Source: Erinaceus europaeus (Eukaryota > Chordata > Mammalia > Eulipotyphla > Erinaceidae). From it: 64,000 bases of DNA. Position 1 is the stretch's first letter. Every line of letters starts with the position of its first letter. Made by a program: the position numbers and the translations under genes. The DNA lies in the NCBI RefSeq assembly GCF_950295315.1, contig NC_080185.1, forward strand, positions 43,624,737 to 43,688,736. The letters are read 5' to 3'. The notes below the pieces were generated by a model. The model did not search any database, was not told the DNA's origin, and saw only the letters and a program-made list of their open reading frames with translations. This document shows positions 21,836-33,284 of the stretch, piece after piece.

Positions 21836-21916
21836 AAAATAAAACGTTTGTTTATGGCAGTCCGGGATGTGGCACAGTAGATAAATCAATAAATTAATAA
21901 GCCAATAAATTAATTA

Positions 21917-22185
21917 ATTCATTTTTCTTTTATAATTTTTATTTATAAAATGGAAACACTGACAAGACCAAAGTAAGAGGGGTACAATTCCCACCACCAG
22001 AACACCGTATCCCATCCCCTCCCCTGATAGATTTCCTATTCTTTATCCCTCTGGGAGTATGGACCCAGGGTCATTATGGGGTGCAGAAGGTGGAAGGTCT
22101 GGCTTCTGTAATTGCTTCCCCGCTGAACATGGGCGTTGACAGGCTGGTCCATACTCCCAGCCTGCCTCTCTCTTTCCCTAGCGGG
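21917..22185 (-). mobile_element. L1 3' UTR, 5'-truncated
   Basis: Same terminal 3' UTR block as the chimera at 13461-13674 but extending further (CTGGTCCATACTCCCAGCC). No clear TSD found. Confidence 0.85.
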
Positions 22186-22202
22186 GCAGAGTAAAATTTA
22201 AA

Positions 22203-22500
22203 AGGGTCAAGTGGTGGAACACGTTACCTTGCACAAGCACCAGGTTTAAAACCCCCCCGCCCCCGTCCCTACTTTGTGCACGGTGAAGCAGTGCTGCAGG
22301 TATTTCTTTAACTCCCTCTTCCCTCTCATGTTCTCTGTTTCCATCCAAAAACAAATCTTTTCTTTTTAAAATGTAATTTTAAGTCACAGTTCGGTGATGC
22401 TGTTTGGCTATGCACACAACCCAGGTTTAAACCTGGCCCCCATGGCATTGAGGAAAGTTTCAGTGCTGTAAGTGTGTCTCTGTCTCAAAAAGTCAGCCTG
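22203..22500 (+). mobile_element. Two SINE fragments (B-like then D-like)
   Basis: AGTGGTGGAACACGTTACC, then from 22380 GTTCGGTGATGCTGTTTGG; both diverged. Confidence 0.6.
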
Positions 22501-22608
22501 GAATGGCAAGACTCCAGCAATGAACAACAACAACAGCAGCAACAACAAAGAGTTTGGTGCTGTTTCTGTGAATCCAGCCCTACTCCGAAACATGCTATAG
22601 GGGTTTAC

Positions 22609-22656
22609 TCGCGCGCACACGCGCGCATGTGTGTGTGGTGTGTTTGGGGGGGGGGT

Positions 22657-22706
<50 letters not shown>
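22609..22706 (+). repeat. (CG/CA)n-(TG)n alternating purine-pyrimidine tract
   Basis: CGCGCGCACACGCGCGCATG followed by (TG)n to 22706, broken by a G9-10 run at 22646; Z-DNA-prone. Confidence 0.9.
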
Positions 22707-22707
<1 letters not shown>

Positions 22708-22934
22708 CATTTCATCCTCAACTTGAAAGTTTCATCTTTTTTCATGTCATTTTTCTTGGGGGATCTTCAAAACCATTTATGTCACAGCTAGCTTGGCTCA
22801 ATTGGTTTCCTCATATGCTGTTGTGTCACTGAAAGTCGCAGCATCTAAACCCCTCTCAGCAACATTCAGTGCGGACTTATTGTACAGGTAATCTCTACAT
22901 CCTTTGAGGACCTGGGGTGTGTGTGTGTGGGGGG

Positions 22935-23070
22935 TATCTAAGCAGTAGTTTACCTGTCATACTCTTGTACCTGAGGCTCTGAGGTCGGTCCCAAGCTCAG
23001 TTCCGGCACCATCGTAAGCCAGAGCTAAACAGTATTCTGGTATAAAACGTAAAAAATAAATAAATAAAAC
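22935..23070 (+). mobile_element. SINE C
   Basis: CCTGAGGCTCTGAGGTC and AAGCCAGAGCTAAACAG; (AAAT)n tail. Confidence 0.75.
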
Positions 23071-23079
23071 AAACGAACA

Positions 23080-23745
23080 AAAAAAAAAGATGAATACCTT
23101 TTGCACCCCAAAAAGAATTTTGGCTCATACTCCCAGAGGGGGAGAAATGTTAGGTGGAAATGACTAGGGGGCTCCAAAACCCAATTCCATCGGAACTCAG
23201 AGAGAGAAGAGGGGAAAAAAAAATGGAAAGACATTCAGAAGTAGCAATAGGTGTAGGTATACCTTTCATATCCTACAATATTGTCAATCATCACTAAATC
23301 ACACACACAAAGAACAAAGGAACAAACAATAAAGCACAGACAGACAATATGAACTACAGGAGGTAGAGCTGATGAGAATTTCAAATAGGAACGGAAAAGG
23401 TCTCTCCACAAAGGCCTTATTCATGAGTAAAGACTTGAAATAAAGACATATGATGGGAAAAATTTTAAAAAAGAAAAAAGAAATAGGGAAAATGGACAAA
23501 AATATAGATAACATGGACAGATAGACAGACAGACAGTCATAGAAACAATAAACCATATCTGTGACCTTGGGAGAACCAGCGCAGTTTCCAATGGAGGGAA
23601 TGGGGACACAGAAGTCTGGTGGTGGGAACAGTGTGGAATTGTTAACGCTGTTATCTTGTAATTTTGTAGATCAACAGTAAAACACTCATAAAAATGAAAA
23701 GAAAAGAAATATATATATATAAAATGGTAAAAATTAGTATTAATA
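23080..23745 (+). mobile_element. L1 3' UTR, divergent
   Basis: CATACTCCCAGAGGGGGAG and TGGTGGTGGGAACAGTGTGG echo the standard L1 3' UTR blocks, but most of the rest differs, suggesting an older subfamily. It ends in an A-rich (TA)n tail. Confidence 0.6.
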
Positions 23746-24004
23746 AATAAAATGAAAAAAGGTGAGAAAAAAGGTGGGAGAGGGTCTTGGATTATGCAAG
23801 TTAACAGGATACCTTGCCTCCAGTACCTGAATACATGTCTGTTCACCTCTTTGGTCCCAGACAAAGCAGCTTGATTTACTTAGTATAGCTTCTAGACGGT
23901 TTGATTCCTTCTTATATGGATCTGAAGGTAGTCAACTACTCTCACTGAGAAATGGTAATATTTTCAGCTCTGGCCTCTTGGGCTATGATAATGAAGATTA
24001 ACAA

Positions 24005-24170
24005 TCCTGCCTATAGACACAACTGACTATCATGCCCGAAACTCTGATGTCCCAGGTTCAAGCCCCAGCAGCACCATAGTCAGAGCTGAGCAGTGCTTTG
24101 GTTTCTTTCTCTATCTCTTTATCTATCTATCTATCTCTCCCCCATCAAAACAAACAAACAAACAAAAAAA
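24005..24170 (+). mobile_element. SINE C with (TCTA)n
   Basis: GTCCCAGGTTCAAGCCCC, CAGAGCTGAGCAGTGC; 23746-24004 before it is unassigned. Confidence 0.75.
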
Positions 24171-24189
24171 CCCACTGCTTATAATATTA

Positions 24190-24429
24190 ACTTTTTTTCT
24201 TCTGCCAGGCCTGTCAGTGGGACTCTGACAGCACAGTTATTCCACTTCTGGCAAACTGTGTTTTAGAGAGGAAGAGATGCACAGAGAAGAGAGAGACCCC
24301 AAGCACCCACTGCTCCACTGCTCACGGAGTCTCCCCTCATACCAGTACTCCCACGTGGTGATTGGCGTTTCAAGTGTGGGCCTTCCCCAATGCTGAAATA
24401 CTCTATCGGGTGAGCCAATTCCCAGCCCT
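24190..24429 (-). mobile_element. SINE D
   Basis: CCCACGTGGTGATTGGCG and head GTGAGCCAATTCCCAGCCC. Confidence 0.7.
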
Positions 24430-24559
24430 CCTCGTCTCAACTTCTTATCCTTTCCGTTTCCTCTGATTAAGTCCTTGTCTTGCCTTCCCCTGGGTTATCA
24501 GCTCCGCCGTACACACTCACAAGCTTTTGCCCTAAGAAGATTTGTTTCATTTAGCTTGC

Positions 24560-24602
<43 letters not shown>

Positions 24603-24780
24603 TTTTGGATAGAGACAGAGAAATTGAGAGACAGGAGAGATAGAAAGAGAGAGAGACACCTGCTGCCTTGCTTCATTGCTTATGAAGCTTCCCCTCTGCA
24701 GGTGAGAGCAAGGGGCTTGAACCTCTGTCCTTGTGCATGGTAATGTGGGCATTCTACCAGGTGAGGCACCTCCTGACCAC
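24560..24780 (-). mobile_element. SINE B with (TTTA)n tail
   Basis: (TTTA)n 24561-24606 is the expanded A-rich tail; head CACCTCCTGACCAC. Confidence 0.88.
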
Positions 24781-24974
24781 TCCTAAATCAATCCACTGGA
24801 AAGAAATCAATGGAAATAAGATTCTCATCTTCCCATCAGCTCAACCAAAAGATCTAAAAGTATTTCTCCTTGAGTTGTTTTGTTTTGTTTATTGTTTTGT
24901 TTTGTTTTGTTTTAATTGGCTACTGGTTAGTTTAAATTTCTTTTTAATTTTTAAAATAATTTTTAAATTTAATT

Positions 24975-25238
24975 TTATTTATTTATTCCCTTTTGTTGCC
25001 CTTGTTTTACTGTTGTAGTTATTATTGATGTCGTTGTTGTTGGATAGGACAGAGAGAAATGGAGAGAGGAGGGGAAGACAGAGAGGGAGAGAAAGACAGA
25101 CACCTGCAGACCTGCTTCACCGCCTGTGAAGGGACCTGCCTGCAGGTGGGGAGCCGGGGGCTCGAACCAGGATCCTGACACCGGTCCTTGAGCTTAGCGC
25201 CACCTGCACTTAACCTGCTGTGCTACAGCCCGACTCCC
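24975..25238 (-). mobile_element. SINE A, short form
   Basis: Full head (GCTACAGCCCGACTCCC) at the right end. Confidence 0.92.
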
Positions 25239-25239
25239 T

Positions 25240-25437
25240 TAAAAAATATTTTTATTTTGTTTACTTTTATTATTGGATAGATAGAAACCAGAGAGAAACT
25301 GAGAGGGAAAGAGGAGATAGAACGGGAAAGAGACAGACAGACCCCTGCAACCCTGCAGATGGTGACCAGGGGCTTGAACCTGGGTCCTTGTACACTGCAA
25401 TGTGTGCACTTAACCAGGTGCTCCACTACCTGGCCCC
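25240..25437 (-). mobile_element. SINE B, deleted
   Basis: Lacks the CTTCACAAGTGGTGAAGC stretch: CCCTGCAACCCTGCAGATGG joins directly. Confidence 0.87.
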
Positions 25438-25477
25438 ATAAGTTTAAGATTTTTTTAAGTATCTTTTTTACTTTTTT

Positions 25478-25826
25478 TTTTGCCTCCAGGGTTATTGCTG
25501 GGGTTCAGTGCTTGCACTATAAATCCACTGCTCCTGGGGTCTATTTTTTCCCCTTTTGTTGCCCTTGTTGTTTATCCTTCTTGTTGTTGTTGTTATTATT
25601 ACTGTTGTTGTTGTTACTGCTGTCATTGTTGTTGGATAGGACAGAGGGAAATGGAGAGAGGATGGGAAGACAGAGAGGGGGAGAGAAAGACACCTGCAGA
25701 CCTGCTTCACTACTTGTGAAGCAATCTCCCGCAGGTGGGGAGCTGGGGGCTCGAACTGGGATCCTTATGCCAGTCCTTGTGCTTTGTGCCATGTGTGCTT
25801 AACCTGCTGCGCTACCGCCGGGCTCC
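25478..25826 (-). mobile_element. SINE A, long form
   Basis: Complete from GCCTCCAGGGTTATTGC to CGCTACCGCCGGGCTCCC. Third minus-strand SINE in a row. Confidence 0.93.
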
Positions 25827-25844
25827 CCTTTTTTATATACTTTT

Positions 25845-26195
25845 TTTAAATTTGTGATTAATAAGTGGTTACTAGTTTTGTAAGTGTACAGGGTATAGCC
25901 CCATACCACACCCACCATCAAGGCCCTGTGTCCCCACCCTCACACTTCCCAAAGATAACTGTTATACTTCTTAGGAAGTCTTAGAAATAGTAAGGTTTTG
26001 TTTGTTTGTTTGCTGTTGCAAGTTCGTGTGTTTCAGTTGTCTAGATGCCACATCTGGTAGCTGTCTTCTACCAGATGGTAGAAACCATCTGGTAGCTGTC
26101 TTTCATCTCTTTATTTATTTCACTAAGCATAATCACGTCCAGTTCCATTCATTTTGTCCCAAGGACACAATATCATTCCTTGAGATTTTCACATG
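25845..26195 (-). mobile_element. L1 3' end with internal tandem duplication
   Basis: TTCACTAAGCATAATCACGTCC and CATTTTGTCCCAAGGACAC are reverse-oriented L1 ORF2/3' UTR junction. CATCTGGTAGCTGTCTT occurs twice, 26051-26067 and 26086-26102. Confidence 0.75.
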
Positions 26196-26325
26196 AACAG
26201 AAAAAAAAAAAAAAAAAAAACCTCTTTGTCCTTAGCTAGGATGGTGGGCTTCCCCTGCCCAGCACACCACCTTCTCCCTCTTCTCCTTCTCCAACACACA
26301 TGCTTTCTATATATTTGTGTGTAGA

Positions 26326-26449
26326 GGGAGGGGAGGAGGGAGAGGGAGAGGGAGAGGGAGAGGGAGAGGGAGAGGGAGAGGGAGAGGGAGAGGGAGAGGG
26401 AGAGGGAGAGGGAGAGGGAGAGGGAGAGGGAGAGGGAGAGGGAGAGGGA
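26326..26449 (+). repeat. (AGAGGG)n minisatellite
   Basis: About 19 near-perfect hexamer units, pure purine on the plus strand. Confidence 0.96.
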
Positions 26450-26545
26450 CTCCAACCATAGCACTGACGCTTCTTTCAATGAGCTAATCCTGGGTTGTAC
26501 ACAGGGCAAAGCCACACATTATCCAAGGGAATAATTTAGTCAGCT
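26446..26545 (-). mobile_element. SINE E fragment
   Basis: GCTTCTTTCAATGAGC and CCACACATTATCCAAG; the hexamer array replaces its pyrimidine tract. Confidence 0.6.
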
Positions 26546-26780
26546 TCACACCTGCTCTCTAGATCCTCTGCCACAGTCCTAGATGCTTTAGCGTTCTAAA
26601 CCGTGAGCTCCATCGTGAAATTCACAGATGAACTAACGTAAATACCCCCACACACAAGCTAGGAAACTCAAAGGTGAGTGAAAGGGGGAGAGACACCAAC
26701 ACAGAACAAAGCAAATCTATCCAAATATCATCAAAGCAAGTTGCTTAAAGAAAAATAGCCTATAACTTGAGGAAGATGAA

Positions 26781-26815
<35 letters not shown>

Positions 26816-27020
26816 CAGACCGAACAGAACTACAGGCACTGCCTACTCATATTTCACAGACTAAGAGAGGTCTACAATATCCAAGTATATTAGGAAACTT
26901 TTTTGAGATAGTTCCAGTGGAAAAGTCTAGGATTTTCCATTAAGAAAGCTTATAGTTAGAACTGGGAGTGTTTCTCTGTTGAAGGGGGGTAAATGAAAGC
27001 AGGAAAGAAGATGGTTACAG
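26546..27020. other. Repeat-poor intronic DNA
   Basis: Only a (TC)n at 26784-26812 is recognised. Confidence 0.5.
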
Positions 27021-27147
27021 TTGTGATTTGTTTTTGCCATCAGGGTTTTATCACTGGGACTGGGTACTTGCATGACTCAACCACTCTCAGCACTCAGTTT
27101 TTTTTTAAAGAGGGTGAGAGACTGAGAGGAATAGGAAGTCAGAGAGG

Positions 27148-27374
27148 GGAGGCCGGGTGGTGGCTCCCCTGGTTGAAGGCACATGTTACAATGCGCAAGG
27201 ACCCAGGTTCAGGCCCCCAGTCTCCACCTGCAGGGGGGACAACTTCTCAAGTGGTGAAGCAATATTGCAAGGTGTCTCTCTATCTCTCTCCCTCTCTACC
27301 TTCCCCTCTTGATTTCTGGCTGTCTCTATCCAATAAAGATAATAAATTTTAAAAAAAAGAAAAGAAAAGAAAGA
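27148..27374 (+). mobile_element. SINE B, nested
   Basis: Forward full-length copy with GGTGGTGGCTCCCCTGG head and (AAAAG)n tail. Confidence 0.88.
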
Positions 27375-27391
27375 CAGAGAGAAAGAGAGAT

Positions 27392-28690
27392 AGCTAGTAG
27401 GGCACCAAAGTAAAACCCTGTGGTGAGGGGGAGGGTGGACATTCGGCCGCCCAGGGTGGTGGGCTGGGGGGGGTGGAGGGGCGGGGGTGGGAGGGGACAC
27501 AGTCTTTTGGTGGTGGGAATGGTGTTTATGTACACTTATAGTAAAGTGTAGTCACATAAATCACTAGTTAATATGAAGGGGGGAAAATTAATTGTATGTC
27601 TCGAAGTTTTTAAAACACAGACTGAGTCTTTTTAATATATAGGCTGTGTATTTGATATGCAGACTCTCTCAAAAGCCTAGACCAAGTAGATCAGAGGCAA
27701 CCAGTGGCACAGTTATTTACAAGATACTGGGTACTATACAGCAAACCCTAACAAAAGGACTTTTCAAAGTTAACCCAATTACCAAATAATGTGATGATAA
27801 CATTAACTATCGATAGTCTTTTGGAACCCTAAGACAGCAGGAAACTTACATCTCCACTATAGAGCCTATATTTCCCCCAGTCCTGGAACCTTAGGGTGGG
27901 GCCCACTTTCCCGCATGCCTCTCCCAACCCATAGCAAATAACATCGCAACCTAATCAATGCAACGACTGCCACCTCAACATGCTTCAGCTCAGACTGTGT
28001 ACAGAGACTTCAGGTGTGGAATGACAACCCTTCAGCTTCATTACTCGGGTGAGACCTTTCCTTTCATAGTATTCTCTAATTCCATCCCAGGTGGATCACT
28101 TTCCAACAAAGTCCCAAAACCTAGATATAGACCAGGTTCTGTGAGAGAGAGCATATATTCACACGTATCCATAAACTAGTGCAAAATATATACCTGAAAG
28201 CAGAAGTACACTAGAGTTTGCAGTGAGTAACCCCCCCCCCCCAACACTTCCTCTCCACTATCCCAACCTTTGGGTCCATGATTGCTCAACAATTTGTTTG
28301 GTTTTGCATGTTAACTCTCTTTTCAGCCACCAGGTTCCAGATGCCATCAGGATGCCGGCCAGGCTTCCTTGGACTGAAGACCCCACCAATGTGTCCTGAA
28401 GCTCCGCTTCCCCAGAGACCCACCCTACTAGGGAAAGAGAGAGGCAGACTGGGAGTATGGATCGACCAGTCAACGTCCATGTTCAGCAGGGAAGCAATTA
28501 CAGAAGCCAGACCTTCCACCTTCTGCAACCCACAAGGACCCTGGGTCCATGCTCCCAGAGGGATAGAGAATGGGAAAGCTATCAGGGGAGGGGGTGGGAT
28601 ATGGAGATTGGGTGGTGGGAATTGTGTGGAGTTGTACCCCTCCTACCCTATGGTTTTGTTAATTTATCATTTCTTAAATAAAAAATAAAT
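27392..28690 (+). mobile_element. L1, 5'-truncated, short 3' UTR form
   Basis: Starts inside the 3' UTR and ends TCTTAAATAAAAAATAAA. The AGTGAGTAAC(C)n junction at 28222-28242 marks the same ~765-bp absence as in 1828-2859. A C12 run sits at the junction. Flanked by GAAAGAGAGATAGCT / GAAAAGAGAGACAGCT, an imperfect TSD. Confidence 0.85.
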
Positions 28691-28909
28691 TTAAAAAAAA
28701 GAAAAGAGAGACAGCTGCAGTAATGCTTCACCTTTCTTGAAACTCCTCCCCTGCAGGTGGGAACCAGGGGCTTGAACCCGCGTCCTTGTGCATGATCACT
28801 TGTGTGCTCTATTGAGTGTGCCACCACCTGGCCCTAAATAAGGTATCCTTTGTACCTTTTGGGTTGTCAGAAGTCATGACACATTTTTTGCGTAGGAAAA
28901 CATCGAGAG

Positions 28910-29123
28910 AGGGGCCAAGAAGTAGCACACCTAGTTAAGTGCCACACATTAATTACAGTGTGCAAGGTCCTAGGTTCAAGCCCCTGGTCTCCACCTGCAG
29001 GAGGAAAGCTTCATGAGTGGTGAAGGAGTGTTGCAGGTACCAGTTTCTTTCTCTCTGTCCCCCCTCTTCTCAATTTCTCTCGGTCTCTATCCACTAAGAA
29101 ATAAAATAAAATAATAAAAAAGC
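28910..29123 (+). mobile_element. SINE B
   Basis: GGGGCCAAGAAGTAGCACACC head with a 5-bp expansion after it. Confidence 0.87.
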
Positions 29124-29204
29124 AGATTGATTATCTCATAACTTTTCCAACAGCCCAATACTTACTTTTAAAAGGAAGGGGAAGAACTTTTTTAAAAGGG
29201 GGGC

Positions 29205-29409
29205 TTCATGCCTACTGGGTTTCACTGCTTCCAATGAACATTTTCCCCCCAAATAGAAGGTGAAAGAGGAAAGAGACACCACAGCACTGCGCCACCACTC
29301 GTGAGGTTCCCACACTGCATGGTGCTACGATGTGGTAGCCAGGGCTTCGAGCTCAGGTCTTCAGGTGTGGTAAACGGAGTACTCTACCAGGTGCGCTAGC
29401 TCCCAGCCC
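29205..29409 (-). mobile_element. SINE D
   Basis: TGCTACGATGTGGTAGCCAGG and head GCGCTAGCTCCCAGCCCC. Confidence 0.75.
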
Positions 29410-29622
29410 CAGTTTCTCAGTCTTTTTGCACAACTATTTTCAGTGCATCACAACCAAGTTAGTTAGCCACAGGACTGACAAAAGACAGGTCAGGTAGGTG
29501 GAAGATAGCTCACCTAGTAGAGCACCCATTTAAAAATGCACAAAGACCCAAGTTCGAGCTCCGAAACACCAAATGGGTGCATCTGCAAAGGGGGAAGCTT
29601 AACAAACGTTAGAACAGTGCTG

Positions 29623-29843
29623 CAGGGAGTTGGGCGGTAGCTCAGCGACAGGTTAAGCGCACGTAGCACAAAGCACAAGGACCAGCATAAGGATCCCGGT
29701 TTGAGCCCCCGGCTCCCCACCTGCAGGGGAGTCATTTCACAGGCGGTGAAGCAGGTCTGCAGGTGTCTATCTTTCCCTCCCCCTATCTGCCTTCCCCTCT
29801 TCTCTCCATTTCTTTCTGTTCTATCTTAAAAAAAAGAAAAAAC
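29623..29843 (+). mobile_element. SINE A, nested, 3'-shortened
   Basis: Perfect 11-bp TSD GAACAGTGCTG at 29612-29622 and 29844-29854. Ends soon after TTCTGTTCTATC, without the usual AAC-rich segment. Confidence 0.9.
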
Positions 29844-29874
29844 GAACAGTGCTGTGGAGTCTTTCTTTCTTTGT

Positions 29875-30218
29875 TTTTTTTTTTTTTTTTTTTTTGGTGA
29901 GGCTCAGTGTCTGCACCAAAAATCCACTACTCCTGGAGGCTATTTTTTTCCCTTTTGTTGCCCTTTTTTTTTAATCTTTGTTGTGGTTATTATTATTGTT
30001 ACTGACATCATTGTTGTTGGCTAGGACAGAAAGAAATTGAGAGGGGAGGGGAAGACAGAGAGGAGAAGAGAAAGATAGACACCTGCAGACCTGCTTCACC
30101 ATCCATGAATCGACTCCCCTGCAGGTGGGGAGCTGGGGGCTCAAACCGGGATCCTTATGCTGATCCATGTGCTTTGCGTCATGTGTGATTAACCCGCTGC
30201 GCTACCTCCCGGCCCCCC
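29875..30218 (-). mobile_element. SINE A, long form, nested
   Basis: T24 run at the left; distal tail lacks the CCTCCAGGGTTATTG start; head GCTACCTCCCGGCCCCC. Confidence 0.9.
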
Positions 30219-30320
30219 TTTCCTTCTTTCTGTTTCTCATCTATCAAAGAGAGAGAGAATACACTAGGAGCAATGGAATCATGCCTGCACACAGTTCTAG
30301 AGAAAACTCTGGTATCAATG

Positions 30321-30949
30321 AGAAAAAAAACAGAGAAACGGTAGATTGGCCAAGTTTAGGTGAAGTATAGCCATGGCCAATAAGCCATGCTGTGAATCCA
30401 AAGGAAGCAAATACACCTATCCAAAGAGACTGCCGTACACCCACGTTCAGTGAAACATGATTTGTAATAGTTCACACTCGGAAGCAACGCAGATGCCCAC
30501 AGACAGATGAGTGACTGAGAAAGTTGTGATCTATATACACAGTGGAATACTGCTCAGCTATTTAAAGTGGTGAAGTCTCTTTGGCCTCATCTTGGATGGA
30601 ACTTGCAGGCATCGTGTTAAATGAGATAAGCCAAAGAAAAGGAGGGTGAATGTCAGATGGTCTCACTCACAGGTGGAAGTTAAGAAACAAGGACTGAAAG
30701 AAAAAGCACAAAGTGAGACTTGGCCTGGGTGTGGGGGGACTGCACCTGCAAAGCAAAGAACTTGGGAAGCAGGGGAAAGGGAGAGGATAGGGTAGAGGGC
30801 TTTGATGCCCCGGTGCACAGTGGTCGAAAAGGACCTAAGTTGATGGTGAGAGTATTTTGCAGACACCTAGCACAGGGAGATAAGAAATTGTACCCATGTG
30901 TCAACAGTGGTGCTGTAGAACACCATCCCCTCAAAAAAAAAATGATTTC
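30321..30949 (+). mobile_element. L1 3' end
   Basis: AATAGTTCACACTCGGAAGC, GGAATACTGCTCAGCTATT, CTCATCTTGGATGGAACTTG, TGGTCTCACTCACAGGTGG in the order of the L1 ORF2/3' UTR junction. Confidence 0.85.
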
Positions 30950-30969
30950 AAAAGAAAAGAAGAAGTACT

Positions 30970-31266
30970 GGGAATCAGGTGGGTAGCGCAGCAGGTTAAG
31001 CGCAGGTGGCACAAAGCACAAGGACCTGAGTAAGGATCCCGGTTCGAGCCCCCAGCTCCTCACCTGCAGGGGAGTCGATTCACAGGCAGTGAAGCAGGTC
31101 TGCAGGTGTCTATCTTTTTCTCCCCCTTTCTATCTTTCCCTTCTCTCTCCATTTCTCTCTGTCCTAACAACAACAACATCAATAACAATAATAATAACTA
31201 CAACAATATGACAGCAAGAACAACAAAAGGGAATAAATAAATAAATAAATAAATAAATAAAAGTTA
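30970..31266 (+). mobile_element. SINE A, short form
   Basis: 20-bp target-site duplication with one mismatch at 30950-30969 and 31267-31286; (AAAT)n tail. Confidence 0.94.
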
Positions 31267-31286
31267 AAAAGAAAAGAAGAAATACT

Positions 31287-31756
31287 ATGGAAACAGAAAG
31301 GGCCCTGTCTCGATGACAAATGTGCCTCTCCACTGTCAGCCACTGGGGTAGGGATGGGGGGACAGCAGTCACAGCTGGTGAAGGATGTGACTATCCTAGA
31401 AGCTCAAATACTGGGTGTCTATGTCTGCATTTGGTGAGGAGAGGGTGTTTTAGGGTCTCAGTGGAAATCATTATGAAGCCAGAAAGAGCCAGAGTGATTT
31501 CCCAGTCTTCCTTTCTGCTTCTTCAGTAACATGGTTTTGAAAATTCTTTCCCAGAAAAGGCCTTTCAATGAACTTGGGAAATGTCTGACGCTTCTGCCCC
31601 TTTTAACTTAACTCTTCAGGACTGAGAATGTGGAGTGGGGGGCAGGGAATAGGAGGTGGGGAAGAGTGACTCTCATAAAAGGACATATGCTAGGTAGATT
31701 TTAATATTTGTATATCTATTGTGTGTGTATATATATATATTATATATGTGACTTTT
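31287..31756. other. Repeat-poor intronic DNA
   Basis: About 470 bp; only a short (TA)n near 31728-31747 is repetitive. Confidence 0.5.
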
Positions 31757-31948
31757 TAAAAAGATTTTGGTTTTCTTAGAATTTATATTATATGTTTGTC
31801 TTCGAGATAGGAAGAGAAGAAAACATACCTGCAGCACTACTCCAATGCTCATGAAGCCCCACCCCATGGTAGGGACTGGGGGGCTTGAACCAGTGTCCTT
31901 GCACATGGTAACATATGTGCTTTACTGGGTATGCCACCACTCAAGCTC
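31757..31948 (-). mobile_element. SINE B, diverged
   Basis: CCTGCAGCACTACTCCAATG and head TATGCCACCACTCAAGC. Confidence 0.8.
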
Positions 31949-31949
31949 T

Positions 31950-32145
31950 GAAAGATCTTTTTCTTTTTTTCATTTTCATGAGACAGAGATAGACAGATGT
32001 ATGACCAGTAGATAGGTAGACAGACAGATGGACCACAACACTGCTCAGCTGCTCTGGCATAAGGGTGGACCAGGGATTGAATCCGGAACCTCTGGAGCCA
32101 CAGGCATGCAAGTCCTGTGTATTGCCACTGAGTTATCTCTCCTGC
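31950..32145 (-). mobile_element. SINE C
   Basis: CACAACACTGCTCAGCTGC, GATTGAATCCGGAACC, head GTTATCTCTCCTGCCC. Confidence 0.75.
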
Positions 32146-32617
32146 CCACCCCTTTCCCTGTGAAGTACAGGCCCTACCTCCCAATTCTTTTCTTGAGCTA
32201 GGGGTGGAAAATTCCATAAGGCTGAACTGGCGCCATGCCTGCTAAGTGTCTGGCCAGCTGGGATCCTGAAACACCTTGAGTCTGCAAGCCGTGCCCACTG
32301 ACGAGCACTCCAGACGACTGAGGGGGTTCTGTGTGGGAGGGAACAAAATAGCTTTCATTAGGAAGAATTTCAGAACACGTCTCAATAGAAAGTGCAGGCA
32401 GCAGCTCTGCGTTGCTGAGTGTTTTCAGCCAAAAATGCTGGAGAGAGAGGGATCATGTGTCCTCTCGCTCTGATCCCGTGGGCACATCTCTCCCTGGCTA
32501 ACCACCTGCCAGTCTGTCACATCCCAGTTTTCCTTCCACCCGGATGTCACTGTCCGTGCTGGGGATTCCATCTGGCCGCAGCATGCCACTATCCCTCAAC
32601 TTCCATTATTTGGGGCC
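32146..32617. other. Repeat-poor intronic island, mildly CpG-containing
   Basis: About 470 bp, no recognised element until a SINE C-like tail (32618-32690). Several isolated CpGs. Confidence 0.5.
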
Positions 32618-32694
32618 ATATGCCAGAGCCAAGGAATGATCTGGTCTGGGTCTCTCTCTCTCTCTCTCATAAAAATTAATAAATTGAAAAATAG

Positions 32695-32945
32695 AAGGGA
32701 CCCCCCCACACCTACAATCAATCAAATTTTGACAAAGGCACCCAAAACATCAAATGGGAAAAAAAAAGTCTATTCAACAAAATGGTGTTGGGAAAATTGG
32801 GTTGAAGGATACAGAAGAATGAAACTGGATCACCAAATTTCATCATATACTAAAGTTAACTCCAAATAGATCAAAGATATAGAAGTTACACTAGAAACCA
32901 TCAAATACTTAAAAGGGCTACCCCAGTAGAACTCTCTTCCATGTA
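32695..32945 (+). mobile_element. L1 ORF2 fragment
   Basis: CAATCAAATTTTGACAAAGG, AAAATGGTGTTGGGAAAATTGG and AGATCAAAGATATAGAAG are collinear with the 3' third of L1 ORF2; many stops. Confidence 0.8.
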
Positions 32946-33004
32946 AGTTTTTGCAACATCTTCACCAATTAAACTTATACTTACTAAGGGAAAAAAAAAA
33001 AAAG

Positions 33005-33172
33005 ATGACTCTGAGTTCAAGACCCTGGCTACCACATGGAGTATCTGCATCTGGAAACTTCATGAATGATAAAGCAGGAGATTTTTCTCTGTCTCTCATG
33101 AGCTATCTTAAGGGGGGGGGAGAAAGAGTTCACCAGGAGTAAAGGAATTATGTGGGCACGGAGCCCCAGTGA
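33005..33172 (+). mobile_element. SINE D, headless
   Basis: CTGGCTACCACATGGAG, then a tail ending GCACGGAGCCCCAG just before the triplet repeat. Confidence 0.65.
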
Positions 33173-33268
33173 TGATGATGATGATGATAATGGTGATGAT
33201 GATGGTGATGATGCTGATGATGATGCTGCTGCTGCTGATGATGATGCTGATGCTGATGATGATGATAA
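33168..33268 (+). repeat. (ATG)n triplet microsatellite
   Basis: About 33 GAT/GCT-type triplets, followed by a G9 run; grown from the 3' tail of the preceding SINE. Confidence 0.95.
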
Positions 33269-33284
33269 AGGGGGGGGGGCGATG

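Larger units (their letters stand above)
27030..28835 (-). mobile_element. SINE D split by a SINE B and an L1
   Basis: Distal tail at 27030-27147, a short GA-rich piece at 27375-27391, head part at 28705-28835 (CACCACCTGGCCCT). The pieces are collinear if both insertions are removed. Confidence 0.75.
29495..30320 (+). mobile_element. SINE D split by two SINE A copies
   Basis: Head 29495-29622, a short middle 29844-29874 and tail 30219-30320 (AGCAATGGAATCATGCCTGC). Confidence 0.75.

Noticed and set aside
22408..22710. Frames made of Val-Cys or His-Thr repeats (also at 17220-17350, 34570-34860, 56879-57235)
   Set aside because: These are translations of (TG)n/(CA)n microsatellites.
26326..26449. 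CRISPR-like regular repeats
   Set aside because: Hexamers without spacers, in a mammalian repeat context; a minisatellite.
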